A stretch of DNA of 15,904 nt from an uncultured Asticcacaulis sp. (lineage in GTDB: Bacteria > Pseudomonadota > Alphaproteobacteria > Caulobacterales > Caulobacteraceae): the NCBI GenBank assembly GCA_946482045.1, contig CAMLPZ010000067.1, positions 1 to 15,904 of the forward strand. The letters are read 5' to 3'. Positions within the stretch are counted from its first letter, which is position 1. Each line of letters opens with the position of its first letter. Below the pieces are notes generated by a model. The model was not told the origin of the DNA. It saw nothing but the letters and a program-made list of their open reading frames with translations, and ran no database searches. A program made the translations under genes and the position numbers. This document shows positions 1-6,964 of this stretch, piece by piece.

Positions 1-133
1 CCTAAACCGCTATAGTATCCCGTTGATGACGCGACGATCATCAACTCGAGGAACACAACGAGGCTTGTTCGGCAGCAGCGGCGCAAGAATCTCCCATTCT
101 ATCTCTGTCGGCTCATAGCCGCGACGGGGTCAT
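1..133 (-). pseudogene. IS5-family transposase, N-terminal fragment, broken
   Basis: Read on the minus strand, this is the start of an IS5-family transposase, recognisable by the conserved beginning R-R-G-Y-E-P-T-E-I-E-W-E-I-L, then APLLPNKP and VDDRRVINGI. An ATG at 133-131 with an upstream GGAGG is the natural start, but a run of four C (plus-strand G at 126-129) where three would keep the frame shifts the reading frame after the second codon. A second lesion is a TAG at 12-10, where the family normally has Trp (GI-L/Y-W-R). The gene then runs out of the window. Two independent lesions mean it cannot make a full transposase. The family call rests on motif recognition; the rest of the element is outside the window. 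Confidence 0.8.
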
Positions 134-137
134 GAAG

Positions 138-163
138 AAGGCCTCCAAATCAATGGAAGCCTT
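138..163 (-). repeat. Leader hairpin covering the transposase Shine-Dalgarno
   Basis: The arms AAGGCCTCCA (138-147) and TGGAAGCCTT (154-163) pair at 9 of 10 positions around a 6-nt loop. On the minus-strand transcript the 3' arm contains the GGAGG that precedes the transposase ATG at 133. Such hairpins in IS leaders are known to hide the ribosome binding site on read-through transcripts; that role here is inference. Confidence 0.5.
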
Positions 164-193
164 GAATCACGCCAACCCTAACTTGGGAATCCC

Positions 194-508
194 ATTTACG
201 GGTTTACAGCCCAACTAAAGACCCGGCCCCAGCCTGTTGGTAAATCCACTGTTACACCAATCAATGTTCCCTGAACTTGCAGCCAGGAAATCTTTCCCCA
301 AACCACGGATTTTTGCACTTTCGCGCGAATAGCTCTCCGATGTATTGAAATCTACCCGATAACCCTGATTTCTCCCTGATCGCCGGGAAAAGAGCAAGAG
401 TACTTGGCTCCGCGCTACCCACACCACCAATTCTCTTTGACTCTAACCGAAGCGGGGCTTTAAACGCATTTTCGTCGCTGGCCGCAAAGCTTTGAATTGT
501 TCTTCAGA
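194..508. other. Non-coding stretch between IS remnant and cydX
   Basis: About 315 bp with no gene I can support. A 71-codon open frame on the minus strand (430-215) has no recognisable domain and lies downstream of cydX, so I do not call it. No strong stem-loop plus T-run terminator is visible after cydX; the C-rich CCCCGCTTCGG on the minus strand near 446-457 lacks a pairing arm of useful length. Confidence 0.5.
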
Positions 509-625
509 TCAATACGGATCTTCGGCGTCTGGATCGTCGGTCGTATGGAATTCATACCAGATGCCGTTAAGCACGCCGACGGCGACCGCCAAGCCGACAC
601 CCAAAATCCAAGAAAAATACCACAT
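509..625 (-). CDS. cydX: CydX, small subunit of cytochrome bd oxidase
   Basis: This encodes a 38-residue single-pass membrane peptide that stabilises the haem groups of cytochrome bd and is needed for full oxidase activity. The product starts M-W-Y-F-S-W-I-L-G, the hallmark of CydX (also called YbgT), continues through a Gly/Ala/Val-rich transmembrane helix with NGIWYE, and ends in an acidic tail, DDPDAEDPY. The length matches the usual 35-40 residues. The start ATG at 625 has a GGAG about 8 nt upstream. It follows cydB by about 54 bp on the same strand, the standard cydABX order. Confidence is high because sequence, length and context all agree. Confidence 0.95.
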   Translation of the reverse strand: MWYFSWILGVGLAVAVGVLNGIWYEFHTTDDPDAEDPY

Positions 626-679
626 GATTCAAGCTCCGATAGGAAGGGGCTGGTGGGAAACCGCAGTTCCCCACGCGTT

Positions 680-1840
680 TCAATAGAGATCCGGATTGGT
701 CTTCAGCTGCTCTACACCAACGCGGCCAAACAGCACCTTGTAGACCCATCCCGTGTAGACAAGGACAATCGGCAAGAAGACGAGTGTTACCAGCAGCATG
801 ATACCAAGCGTCATGTGCGAGCTAGACGCCGTCCAAACCAAAAGGCTGGAGTGAGCATCCACTGAACTCGGCAGGATAATCGGAAACATCGAGACGCCTA
901 CCGTCGCGATAATGCCCGCTATGCTGAGCGACGAACTCAGGAATGCAAGGAGTTCGGCCTTCATGCGCATCGACAGGAGCGCAACAAACGCACCAACAAA
1001 GCCAAGGGCTGGCGCGGCATACATCCACGGATATTTGCCGTAGTTTTCCAGCCAGGCGCCGGCAGCAGGCACAACCTCGGCGCGGGTTGGATTCGAAGCG
1101 CCACCAGCGAAAACGTCTTCCACGACATGGAAGCCGAGGCCGGAATAGCGGACGAACGCGTACCCGGCGGCAAACAGCAGGATCGTCGCGGCCGCGGCGA
1201 ACGCGCCGTAGGTCATTGCACGGTCGTGCACCACTCCCCTTTCGACCTTGAGGCCGATCCAGGCCGCGCCTTGCATGAGGAGCATCGCGACAGAGACCAA
1301 ACCGCAAAGGACGGTGAACGGCGTAAACAACTTCAGAAGGCTAACGAACGTCCCGCCGTCATACGTAATGCGCAGATCGCTGTCCAACCGAAAGGGTGCG
1401 CCCGAAAGAACGTTGCCGACAGCGACACCGAACACAAGGGCCGGTACAAAGCCACCGGCGAAGAGCGCCCAGTCCCAGTTGCGGCGCCAGGCAGGATCAG
1501 GGCGTTTTGACCGGTACTTAAAGCCGACGGGGCGGAGGATCAACGCCACCAAAACCAGGAACATGGCGAGGTAGAAGCCGGAAAAGCTCACCGCGTAGAC
1601 GAAAGGCCACGCAGCGAAGATGGCGCCGCCGCCAAGGATAAGCCAAACCTGATTGCCCTCCCACGTCGGCCCAACGGCGTTGATGATGGCGCGGCGCTCA
1701 TTGTCGTTTTTGCCGGCGAAAGGCATCAGGGCCATCGCGCCCATGGCAAAGCCGTCCATGACAGCCAGGCCAATGAGGAGTACGCCCAACAAGCCCCACC
1801 AAATGACCCTTAGGGTCGCGTAGTCAATAATCGGTTCCAT
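680..1840 (-). CDS. cydB: Cytochrome bd ubiquinol oxidase subunit II
   Basis: CydB (386 residues) is the integral-membrane partner of CydA in the quinol:O2 oxidoreductase cytochrome bd; it forms the heterodimer but carries no haem ligand in E. coli-type enzymes. The N-terminus MEPIIDYATLRVIWW and the nearby GLAVMDGFAMG are typical, as is NEVQVWLILGGGAIFAAWP-like sequence (here N-Q-V-W-L-I-L-G-G-G). Several hydrophobic helices follow to the C-terminal WVYKVLFGRV. An in-frame ATG lies further upstream (1912), inside the end of cydA, but would add 24 Pro/Ser-rich residues unlike the family; the ATG at 1840 gives the normal start and length. The Shine-Dalgarno is weak (AGAGAT). It lies 28 bp after cydA and is probably co-transcribed and translationally linked to it. 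Confidence 0.96.
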   Translation of the reverse strand: MEPIIDYATLRVIWWGLLGVLLIGLAVMDGFAMGAMALMPFAGKNDNERRAIINAVGPTWEGNQVWLILGGGAIFAAWPFVYAVSFSGFYLAMFLVLVALILRPVGFKYRSKRPDPAWRRNWDWALFAGGFVPALVFGVAVGNVLSGAPFRLDSDLRITYDGGTFVSLLKLFTPFTVLCGLVSVAMLLMQGAAWIGLKVERGVVHDRAMTYGAFAAAATILLFAAGYAFVRYSGLGFHVVEDVFAGGASNPTRAEVVPAAGAWLENYGKYPWMYAAPALGFVGAFVALLSMRMKAELLAFLSSSLSIAGIIATVGVSMFPIILPSSVDAHSSLLVWTASSSHMTLGIMLLVTLVFLPIVLVYTGWVYKVLFGRVGVEQLKTNPDLY

Positions 1841-1868
1841 GACTGATCTCTTTCTTGCTGGGCTGGTA

Positions 1869-3440
1869 CTATTCGGCGGGGGCATGTCCGAGCCGGGGCT
1901 CGGTTTCGTCATGCATTCGTCCGAACACCGATTGGTATGGGCCTTTACGGATTGCGCGGATCATCAGCGCGACCTCAATGACGGCTAGCCCGCCATAGAC
2001 GACCGTAAAGCCTATGATCGTTATCCAGATCTGGGACTTCGTCAGCGAGGATGCCCCCAAGAAGGTCGGCAGGACGCCTTCGACAGCCCAGGGCTGACGG
2101 CCGATCTCGGCCAATATCCAGCCACCTTCGATCGCGAGCCACGGCAAAGGCAATGCCGCGATGCACAGCACCAGGAACCAATTCGCTCTGACCTTGTCGT
2201 ACGTCACCATGAAGAAGGCGAGTGCAAACAGGGCGATGAAGGCAAATCCCAGGGCCGCCATGAGACGGAAAGTCCAGAACATCACCGGCACGTTTGGCAC
2301 CGTATCGATGGCGGCCTTGGTTATGGTCGCTTCGTCGGCCGTTCTTGGATCCGCGACGTAGCGCTTGAGCAGATAACCATAACCGAGGTCGGCCTTGTGG
2401 CGCTCAAACCGTTCGCGCGCTACCGGGTCCAGCTGGTCTATTTTCAATGTCTCGACCGCATCGTAAGCTACGACTCCGGAGCGGATACGGCCCTCTGCCT
2501 TTTCCACCAGATCGAGAATACCAATGACGGGCTTGTCGAGGCTTCTCGTAGCGATCAAACCCAATACGAACGGCACCTTGACCTCGTGATCCGTCCTCTG
2601 CTCCTTGACATTTGGAATGCCGAAGACAGTCAGGCCGGCAGGCGCCTGTTCGGTGTGCCACATCGCCTCGAGGGCAGCGAGCTTCATCTTCTGGTTATCG
2701 GTCAGCGCATATCCGGACTCATCGCCCAGCACGACGACAGACAAGGACGATGCCAGGCCGAAAGCCGCCGCCACTGCCATGGAGCGCTTGGCCACGCTCA
2801 CCCACTTGCCACGGATCAGGTAGATGGCGGAAATCGCCAGGACGAAGACGGCGGCACAGACGTAGCCGGCGGAAACGGTATGGACGAATTTTGCCTGGGC
2901 CACCGGGTTGAACAGCACATCCATGAAGTTGGTCACTTCCATCCGCATGGTCGCTGGATTGAAATCTGCGCCGACAGGGTTTTGCATCCAGCCGTTGGCG
3001 ATCAATATCCACAGCGCAGACAGGTTGGTGCCGAGCGCCACCAGGAAGGTTACCATCAGGTGCGCCGGCCGTGACAGCTTGTCCCAGCCGAAGAACATCA
3101 GGCCGACAAAGGTGGCTTCCAGGAAGAAGGCCATCAACCCTTCGATAGCCAGCGGCGCGCCAAAGATGTCACCGACATAGTGGGAATAGTACGACCAGTT
3201 GGTTCCGAACTGGAACTCCATGGTCAGGCCGGTGGCCACGCCCAGCACGAAGTTGATGCCGAACAAAAGCCCCCAGAAACGGGTAATGGTGCGCCATATC
3301 TCGCGCCGGGTAAGCACGTAGATGCTTTCCATGATGACCAGCATGAAGCTTAGGCCCAAGGTCAGCGGTACAAAAAGGAAGTGGTACATAGCCGTCAAGG
3401 CAAACTGAAGCCTTGATAGGTCGACGATACTTTGGTCCAT
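1869..3440 (-). CDS. cydA: Cytochrome bd ubiquinol oxidase subunit I
   Basis: CydA (523 residues) carries the three haems b558, b595 and d, oxidises quinol and reduces O2 to water, building proton-motive force without pumping. The sequence opens with LSRLQFALTAMYHF; His20 matches the E. coli haem-ligand His19 and His187 (KFVHT) matches the b558 ligand His186. Glu100 and Glu108 correspond to E. coli Glu99 and Glu107, and GRQPW and VATGLTMEFQFGTNW are present. The quinol loop is the long E. coli-like form, with KLAALEAMW retaining the Lys and Glu linked to quinol oxidation. ATG 3440 is chosen over 3461 because it aligns with the family and has GGAG 7 nt upstream. It is first in cydABX and is likely driven by the FNR-type promoter at 3496-3536. 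Confidence 0.97.
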   Translation of the reverse strand: MDQSIVDLSRLQFALTAMYHFLFVPLTLGLSFMLVIMESIYVLTRREIWRTITRFWGLLFGINFVLGVATGLTMEFQFGTNWSYYSHYVGDIFGAPLAIEGLMAFFLEATFVGLMFFGWDKLSRPAHLMVTFLVALGTNLSALWILIANGWMQNPVGADFNPATMRMEVTNFMDVLFNPVAQAKFVHTVSAGYVCAAVFVLAISAIYLIRGKWVSVAKRSMAVAAAFGLASSLSVVVLGDESGYALTDNQKMKLAALEAMWHTEQAPAGLTVFGIPNVKEQRTDHEVKVPFVLGLIATRSLDKPVIGILDLVEKAEGRIRSGVVAYDAVETLKIDQLDPVARERFERHKADLGYGYLLKRYVADPRTADEATITKAAIDTVPNVPVMFWTFRLMAALGFAFIALFALAFFMVTYDKVRANWFLVLCIAALPLPWLAIEGGWILAEIGRQPWAVEGVLPTFLGASSLTKSQIWITIIGFTVVYGGLAVIEVALMIRAIRKGPYQSVFGRMHDETEPRLGHAPAE

Positions 3441-3495
3441 TGCAGAACTCCGTTGCCCCAAGCGGAGACGTCAAAACTGATCTCCATCGTCCTGC

Positions 3496-3501
3496 AAAAT
3501 A
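3496..3501 (-). promoter_or_regulatory. Predicted -10 element of cydA promoter
   Basis: TATTTT on the minus strand (4 of 6 matches to TATAAT). It puts transcription start near 3488, so that the FNR-type box centre (3529.5) lies at about -41.5, the normal distance for class II FNR/CRP activation. No good -35 is seen, as expected for an activated promoter. Confidence 0.5.
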
Positions 3502-3522
3502 CTGTCGTCGCGTGAACCTGCT

Positions 3523-3536
3523 TTGATTCAAATCAA
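3523..3536. promoter_or_regulatory. FNR/FixK-type binding site upstream of cydA
   Basis: TTGAT-TCAA-ATCAA is a perfect match to the TTGAT-N4-ATCAA consensus of FNR-family regulators (FNR, FixK, Anr). It lies between the divergent cydABX and cydDC operons, 82 bp before the cydA ATG and 70 bp before the cydD start. Low-oxygen activation of cydA is the likely role; on the cydD side the spacing does not give a clear class II promoter. Confidence 0.85.
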
Positions 3537-3606
3537 AGCCACGCCTGCGGCGAAATGGCACCCCCTGCGATAACGCCATCCCCATGGCTCCATAGTTTAG
3601 CTTTCC

Positions 3607-5268
3607 GTGACGTCGAGACCACTTTTGAATTCGAGCTGTGCTACAAACAACAGCCGTGCGCGCGCTCAACTCCTTCGTTGGTTGAAACACGGTGGACGCG
3701 AAGGCGCCATCTCCGTTACCCTCGGCGTCGCCGAAGGGCTGCTGCTGGTATTATTTGCCTGGGGCCTCAGCCATGTAATATCAGGGCTTTCGGCGGGCCC
3801 ACAGCAGTTTACGACAATCACATGGCCGCTGGCGGCGATTGCCCTGTCTCTGCTGGCACGCGCCGCCGTCGGCTTTTTTGCCCAACGCGGCAGCCAGATG
3901 GCGGCGCGCCGCATTGTCCGCGCCATCCGGCTCGATATTATGGGCCATGCGCTGCAGGGGCGCATCGATTCACGCCGCCACGCCGCCGGCCTGAACGCCC
4001 TGTTCGACGACACCGAAGCATTGGAAGGCTACTATGCCCGCTTTCACCAGGCCGACATGCAGGCGCGCATTCTGCCCGTCCTGACACTTGTCGTCATCGC
4101 CACCCAAAGCTGGGTTTCGGCCTTGATCCTGCTGATGACGCTGGTGCCATTCATCGCTATGATGGCGCTTCTGGGCATGAGCAGCGCGGCGGAATCCCGA
4201 CACCAGTTGGACGCCCTGTCGCGGCTGTCAAACCTTCTGCTCGACCGGATTAAAGCCTTGCCTCTGATCCTGGCGTTCAAAGATGGCGAGCGCCAAACCA
4301 GGACAATCGGCCACGCCGCTGCGGATGTCGCCGAACGCACACTGAAGGTCCTGAAGATCGCTTTCGTCACCTCGGCCGTGCTTGAATTCTTCTCAGCCCT
4401 GTCGGTCGCCCTGATCGCCGTCTATTGCGGCTTTTACCTGCTGGGCGAACTACCGTTCCGCTCCCCCGAACCGCTGACCTTGGGCACTGCGTTTTTTGTG
4501 CTGGCGCTCAGCCCGGAAGTCTATGCGCCCATGCGGCGGCTGGCTGCCGCCTATCACGACCAACAGGTTGCGATGGCCGCCGCGCAGAGGCTTTTGCTAC
4601 TCACACCAAAGGCGCCACCGGTCGAGGTTCCTGCACTTGGCGGCCCGCCAGAAATCGCCTACCGCGACGTCGTCATCACCTTTCCCGACGACCCGGATTT
4701 TTGCATCGGCCCGGTCAGCTTCGTTTGCGCGCCTGGTTCGGTCACCTGCCTGGCGGGCGCCTCGGGCTCAGGCAAGACCAGCCTGCTGCGCCTGCTGATC
4801 GATCCGGCCTGTCCGGGTGTCTCGATCAATGGCATTACCGTCGACAATGGTCACGACCTGTCGGCCCAGATCGCCTATGCCTCCCAAGTCCCGCCCATCC
4901 TCGCCGGAACCCTGCGTGACAACCTCCGCCTGGCCAGCTATGCCGCCAGCGACGAAGACATATTACGCGCTGCCGAAGCAGCCGGCCTGATGCCCCTGAT
5001 CTCATCGCGGACACAAGGCCTGGACACCGTACTCGACGATCGCGGTTCGGGCCTGTCGGGAGGCGAGCGCCGGCGCATCGGGCTGGTGCGCGCAGCGCTG
5101 AAAGACGCACCGATCCTGCTGCTCGATGAGCCGACCGCCGATCTCGATTCGGTTTCCGAAGATGACATCATCGCCCGCCTGCCCGCCCTGTTCGCAGACC
5201 GCACCGTCTTGATCACCAGTCATTCGCCGCGTCTCATGGCTCTAGCCCAGCAGGTGATCGCCCTGTGA
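3607..5268 (+). CDS. cydD: Thiol/haem-linked ABC transporter CydD (cytochrome bd assembly)
   Basis: CydD is one half of the CydDC ABC exporter, needed for assembly of cytochrome bd; in E. coli CydDC has been linked to glutathione/cysteine export and to haem. An N-terminal block of hydrophobic helices (about residues 30-290) precedes the nucleotide-binding domain, with Walker A GASGSGKT at 384-391, signature LSGGE at 483-487, Walker B ILLLDEP with Asp507 and Glu508, and an H-loop His in VLITSHSPR. The 553 residues are short compared with about 588 in E. coli. A TAG at 3598-3600 in frame limits the start; GTG 3607 is the first possible start but has no evident Shine-Dalgarno, and TTG 3625 is an alternative. 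It overlaps cydC and is divergent from cydABX. Confidence 0.9.
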   Translation: MTSRPLLNSSCATNNSRARAQLLRWLKHGGREGAISVTLGVAEGLLLVLFAWGLSHVISGLSAGPQQFTTITWPLAAIALSLLARAAVGFFAQRGSQMAARRIVRAIRLDIMGHALQGRIDSRRHAAGLNALFDDTEALEGYYARFHQADMQARILPVLTLVVIATQSWVSALILLMTLVPFIAMMALLGMSSAAESRHQLDALSRLSNLLLDRIKALPLILAFKDGERQTRTIGHAAADVAERTLKVLKIAFVTSAVLEFFSALSVALIAVYCGFYLLGELPFRSPEPLTLGTAFFVLALSPEVYAPMRRLAAAYHDQQVAMAAAQRLLLLTPKAPPVEVPALGGPPEIAYRDVVITFPDDPDFCIGPVSFVCAPGSVTCLAGASGSGKTSLLRLLIDPACPGVSINGITVDNGHDLSAQIAYASQVPPILAGTLRDNLRLASYAASDEDILRAAEAAGLMPLISSRTQGLDTVLDDRGSGLSGGERRRIGLVRAALKDAPILLLDEPTADLDSVSEDDIIARLPALFADRTVLITSHSPRLMALAQQVIAL

Positions 5269-6833
5269 CCGGCCCATTCGACACCTATTTCCGCGAGTTG
5301 AAGCGCAGCTTTGCCAACGGCTTGTTCCTCACCTCTGTCTTTGCCGCCGGCGTATCGGTCGCGGCGGTGACCCTGCTCGGTGTTTCGGGCTGGTTCCTGA
5401 CCGGCGCGGCGATCGCAGGCGCCGCCGGCCCGCTCATCGCGCAGGGTTTCAACTACCTGCTGCCCAGCGCTCTAATCCGGACTCTGGCGATCGCCCGCAC
5501 CCTGTTGCGCTATGGCGAACGCTACACCGGCCACAGCGTGGCACTGCGCGCAATGGCCCGGCTAAGGCCCGCTCTGTTCAGGCGTATCGTCAACGCCCCC
5601 CCGGAACACTCCCTGCGGCTATCAACCGGTGAAACCGCGAGCCGCTTCGTAGCGGATGTCGCGACGCTGGAAAACGCCCTCGTCATGCAAAGTGCCCTGC
5701 CCGCCGCCATCGCCGGCATGCTGACCGCCATTTCCCTGGCGGCACTGAATAACCTGTGGGCCGCACTGATCCTTCTTTTCTTCATGGCCTTAAGCGTTTC
5801 CGCCAGCCGCTATATCCATCGTAGCCTGCCCGAAAGCAGTGAAGCCCGATTGCTGGGCGATGCCCGTCAGCGTTGTCACGAACTGATGACCCTTCTGCCA
5901 GATGTCCGCACCTCTGATCCGAACTTGAGCTTTCTGACGGAACTTCAAAAGCTTGAGGATCAGCTGCTGATTGCCAAGACCGGCACATTATCCCGTGAAG
6001 CCGTGTCGGCGGCCGCCACCACTGCGCTTACCGGTGTGTGTCTGGTCCTGATCGCCATGGTCGGCTTTAAGGGCGATCTGCCGGGACTAGCGCTTGGCTT
6101 GCTTGCAGCCAGCATGGGGTTCGAAAGCCTGGGCGGGCTGATCAAAGCATTGGGTCAACAGGCCAACATCGCCGCCGCCCACGGCCGCATTGCCGAACTC
6201 TATGACCGCGCCCCGGGGACGCCTGCGAACCAAGTTCCCCCAGTTACTGGTGCCTTCCGCTACCGGGGACTGGAGGTCGTGCTGAAAAGAAGTTTGCGGC
6301 TGGGTATCGGCGGCGCCTCCGGCAGCGGCAAGACCGCCCTGGCCGAAGCTCTCGTGGGCTTAAGGCAGCACGACGACTTAAGCGGCACATTCGAGCCGGA
6401 CAACTTCGCCCTTTCACCGCAGAACGCGGCAGTGCTGACCGGCACGTTGCGTCACAATCTGCTTATGGGCGACCTCACTGCCCCGGACGACGATCTGTGG
6501 CAGGCACTCGACGACGCTGGACTGGCGCAGCGCATCCGTGCGCTCCCCAAGGCGCTCGATACCTGGATCGGCGATGGAGGGCTTAACCTGTCTGGTGGTG
6601 AGCGGAAACGGCTGTCACTGGCGCGTGCTTACTTGCGCGACGCTTCCATCCTGCTGCTCGATGAACCGACTGAAGGCCTGGACCCAGCCACCGAAGACCT
6701 CGTCGTCGACCGACTGGAGCAGCGGCTGAAACGCACCGGCCAGGGCCTGATATTGATCAGCCATCACGTGACGCCGCACAGGCTGATCAGCGACTGGCTA
6801 CATTTTTCGCTCCCCTCTCCAGAACATGTTTAA
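5265..6833 (+). CDS. cydC: ABC transporter CydC (cytochrome bd assembly)
   Basis: CydC is the second half of the CydDC exporter. The 522 residues comprise an N-terminal six-helix region starting with the typical LGVSGWFLTGAAIAG, then RYGERYTGH (about residues 85-93), and a C-terminal ATPase domain: Walker A GASGSGKT at 350-357, LSGGE at 442-446, Walker B LLLDEPTEGLD with Asp466 and Glu467, and His in LISHH. The ATPase domain is unusually lean: only about 20 residues separate the end of the membrane domain region from Walker A, the Walker A to Q-loop distance is short, and the protein ends soon after the H-loop. GTG 5265 overlaps the cydD stop (GTGA), showing translational coupling. About 50 residues shorter than E. 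coli CydC, but no core motif is missing. Confidence 0.9.
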   Translation: MTGPFDTYFRELKRSFANGLFLTSVFAAGVSVAAVTLLGVSGWFLTGAAIAGAAGPLIAQGFNYLLPSALIRTLAIARTLLRYGERYTGHSVALRAMARLRPALFRRIVNAPPEHSLRLSTGETASRFVADVATLENALVMQSALPAAIAGMLTAISLAALNNLWAALILLFFMALSVSASRYIHRSLPESSEARLLGDARQRCHELMTLLPDVRTSDPNLSFLTELQKLEDQLLIAKTGTLSREAVSAAATTALTGVCLVLIAMVGFKGDLPGLALGLLAASMGFESLGGLIKALGQQANIAAAHGRIAELYDRAPGTPANQVPPVTGAFRYRGLEVVLKRSLRLGIGGASGSGKTALAEALVGLRQHDDLSGTFEPDNFALSPQNAAVLTGTLRHNLLMGDLTAPDDDLWQALDDAGLAQRIRALPKALDTWIGDGGLNLSGGERKRLSLARAYLRDASILLLDEPTEGLDPATEDLVVDRLEQRLKRTGQGLILISHHVTPHRLISDWLHFSLPSPEHV

Positions 6834-6851
6834 AAACGACATTTTACCGCA

Positions 6852-6871
6852 AGATGCGAAATCTCGCATTT
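6852..6871. repeat. Short hairpin after cydC
   Basis: ATGCGA (6854-6859), a 4-nt loop, then TCGCAT (6864-6869); a G-T wobble and an A-T pair extend the stem to 8. The sequence that follows is TTGATT rather than a T-run, so it is at best a weak terminator for cydDC. It runs straight into the FNR-type box at 6870, so the two overlap. Confidence 0.4.
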
Positions 6872-6883
6872 GATTGAGGTCAA
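6870..6883 (+). promoter_or_regulatory. FNR/FixK-type binding site upstream of the alpha-CTD-like gene
   Basis: TTGAT-TGAG-GTCAA fits the FixK/FNR consensus TTGAY-N4-RTCAA with both half sites intact. The centre at 6876.5 is 41.5 bp before the start predicted from the -10 at 6906-6911, the class II arrangement. This puts the following small gene under the same probable low-oxygen control as cydA. Confidence 0.7.
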
Positions 6884-6905
6884 AAGCTCAAAGGGCTCCG
6901 GCCTG

Positions 6906-6911
6906 TAAACT
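6906..6911 (+). promoter_or_regulatory. Predicted -10 element of the alpha-CTD-like gene
   Basis: TAAACT (4 of 6 to TATAAT), predicting transcription start near 6918 and a leader of about 47 nt. Supported mainly by its spacing from the FNR-type box. Confidence 0.4.
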
Positions 6912-6964
6912 CCAGGCGCCTCGACGCCAAACTTGGCAGTCGGACCTGGATATGGGAGCTGAAA

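Larger units (their letters stand above)
1..193 (-). mobile_element. Degenerate IS5-family insertion sequence, 5' end
   Basis: This is the insertion sequence carrying the broken transposase, with its 5' terminus placed near 190 because the minus strand there reads GGGATTCCCAAGTTAGGG, which looks like an IS terminal repeat. The other end is outside the window, so neither the inverted repeat partner nor a target duplication can be confirmed, and the outer boundary is approximate. Between terminus and start codon is a hairpin that would cover the ribosome binding site (see the repeat at 138-163). Confidence 0.45.

Noticed and set aside
215..430. 71-codon open frame on the minus strand
   Set aside because: No recognisable domain, no convincing ribosome binding site, and atypical composition; likely non-coding sequence beside the IS remnant.
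1841..1912. Upstream ATG at 1912 as the cydB start
   Set aside because: It would overlap cydA and add 24 Pro/Ser-rich residues absent from the family; ATG 1840 gives the normal N-terminus.
2397..3074. 225-codon plus-strand open frame inside cydA
   Set aside because: Antisense shadow of cydA, rich in His/Arg/Asp as expected from reverse reading of high-GC coding DNA.
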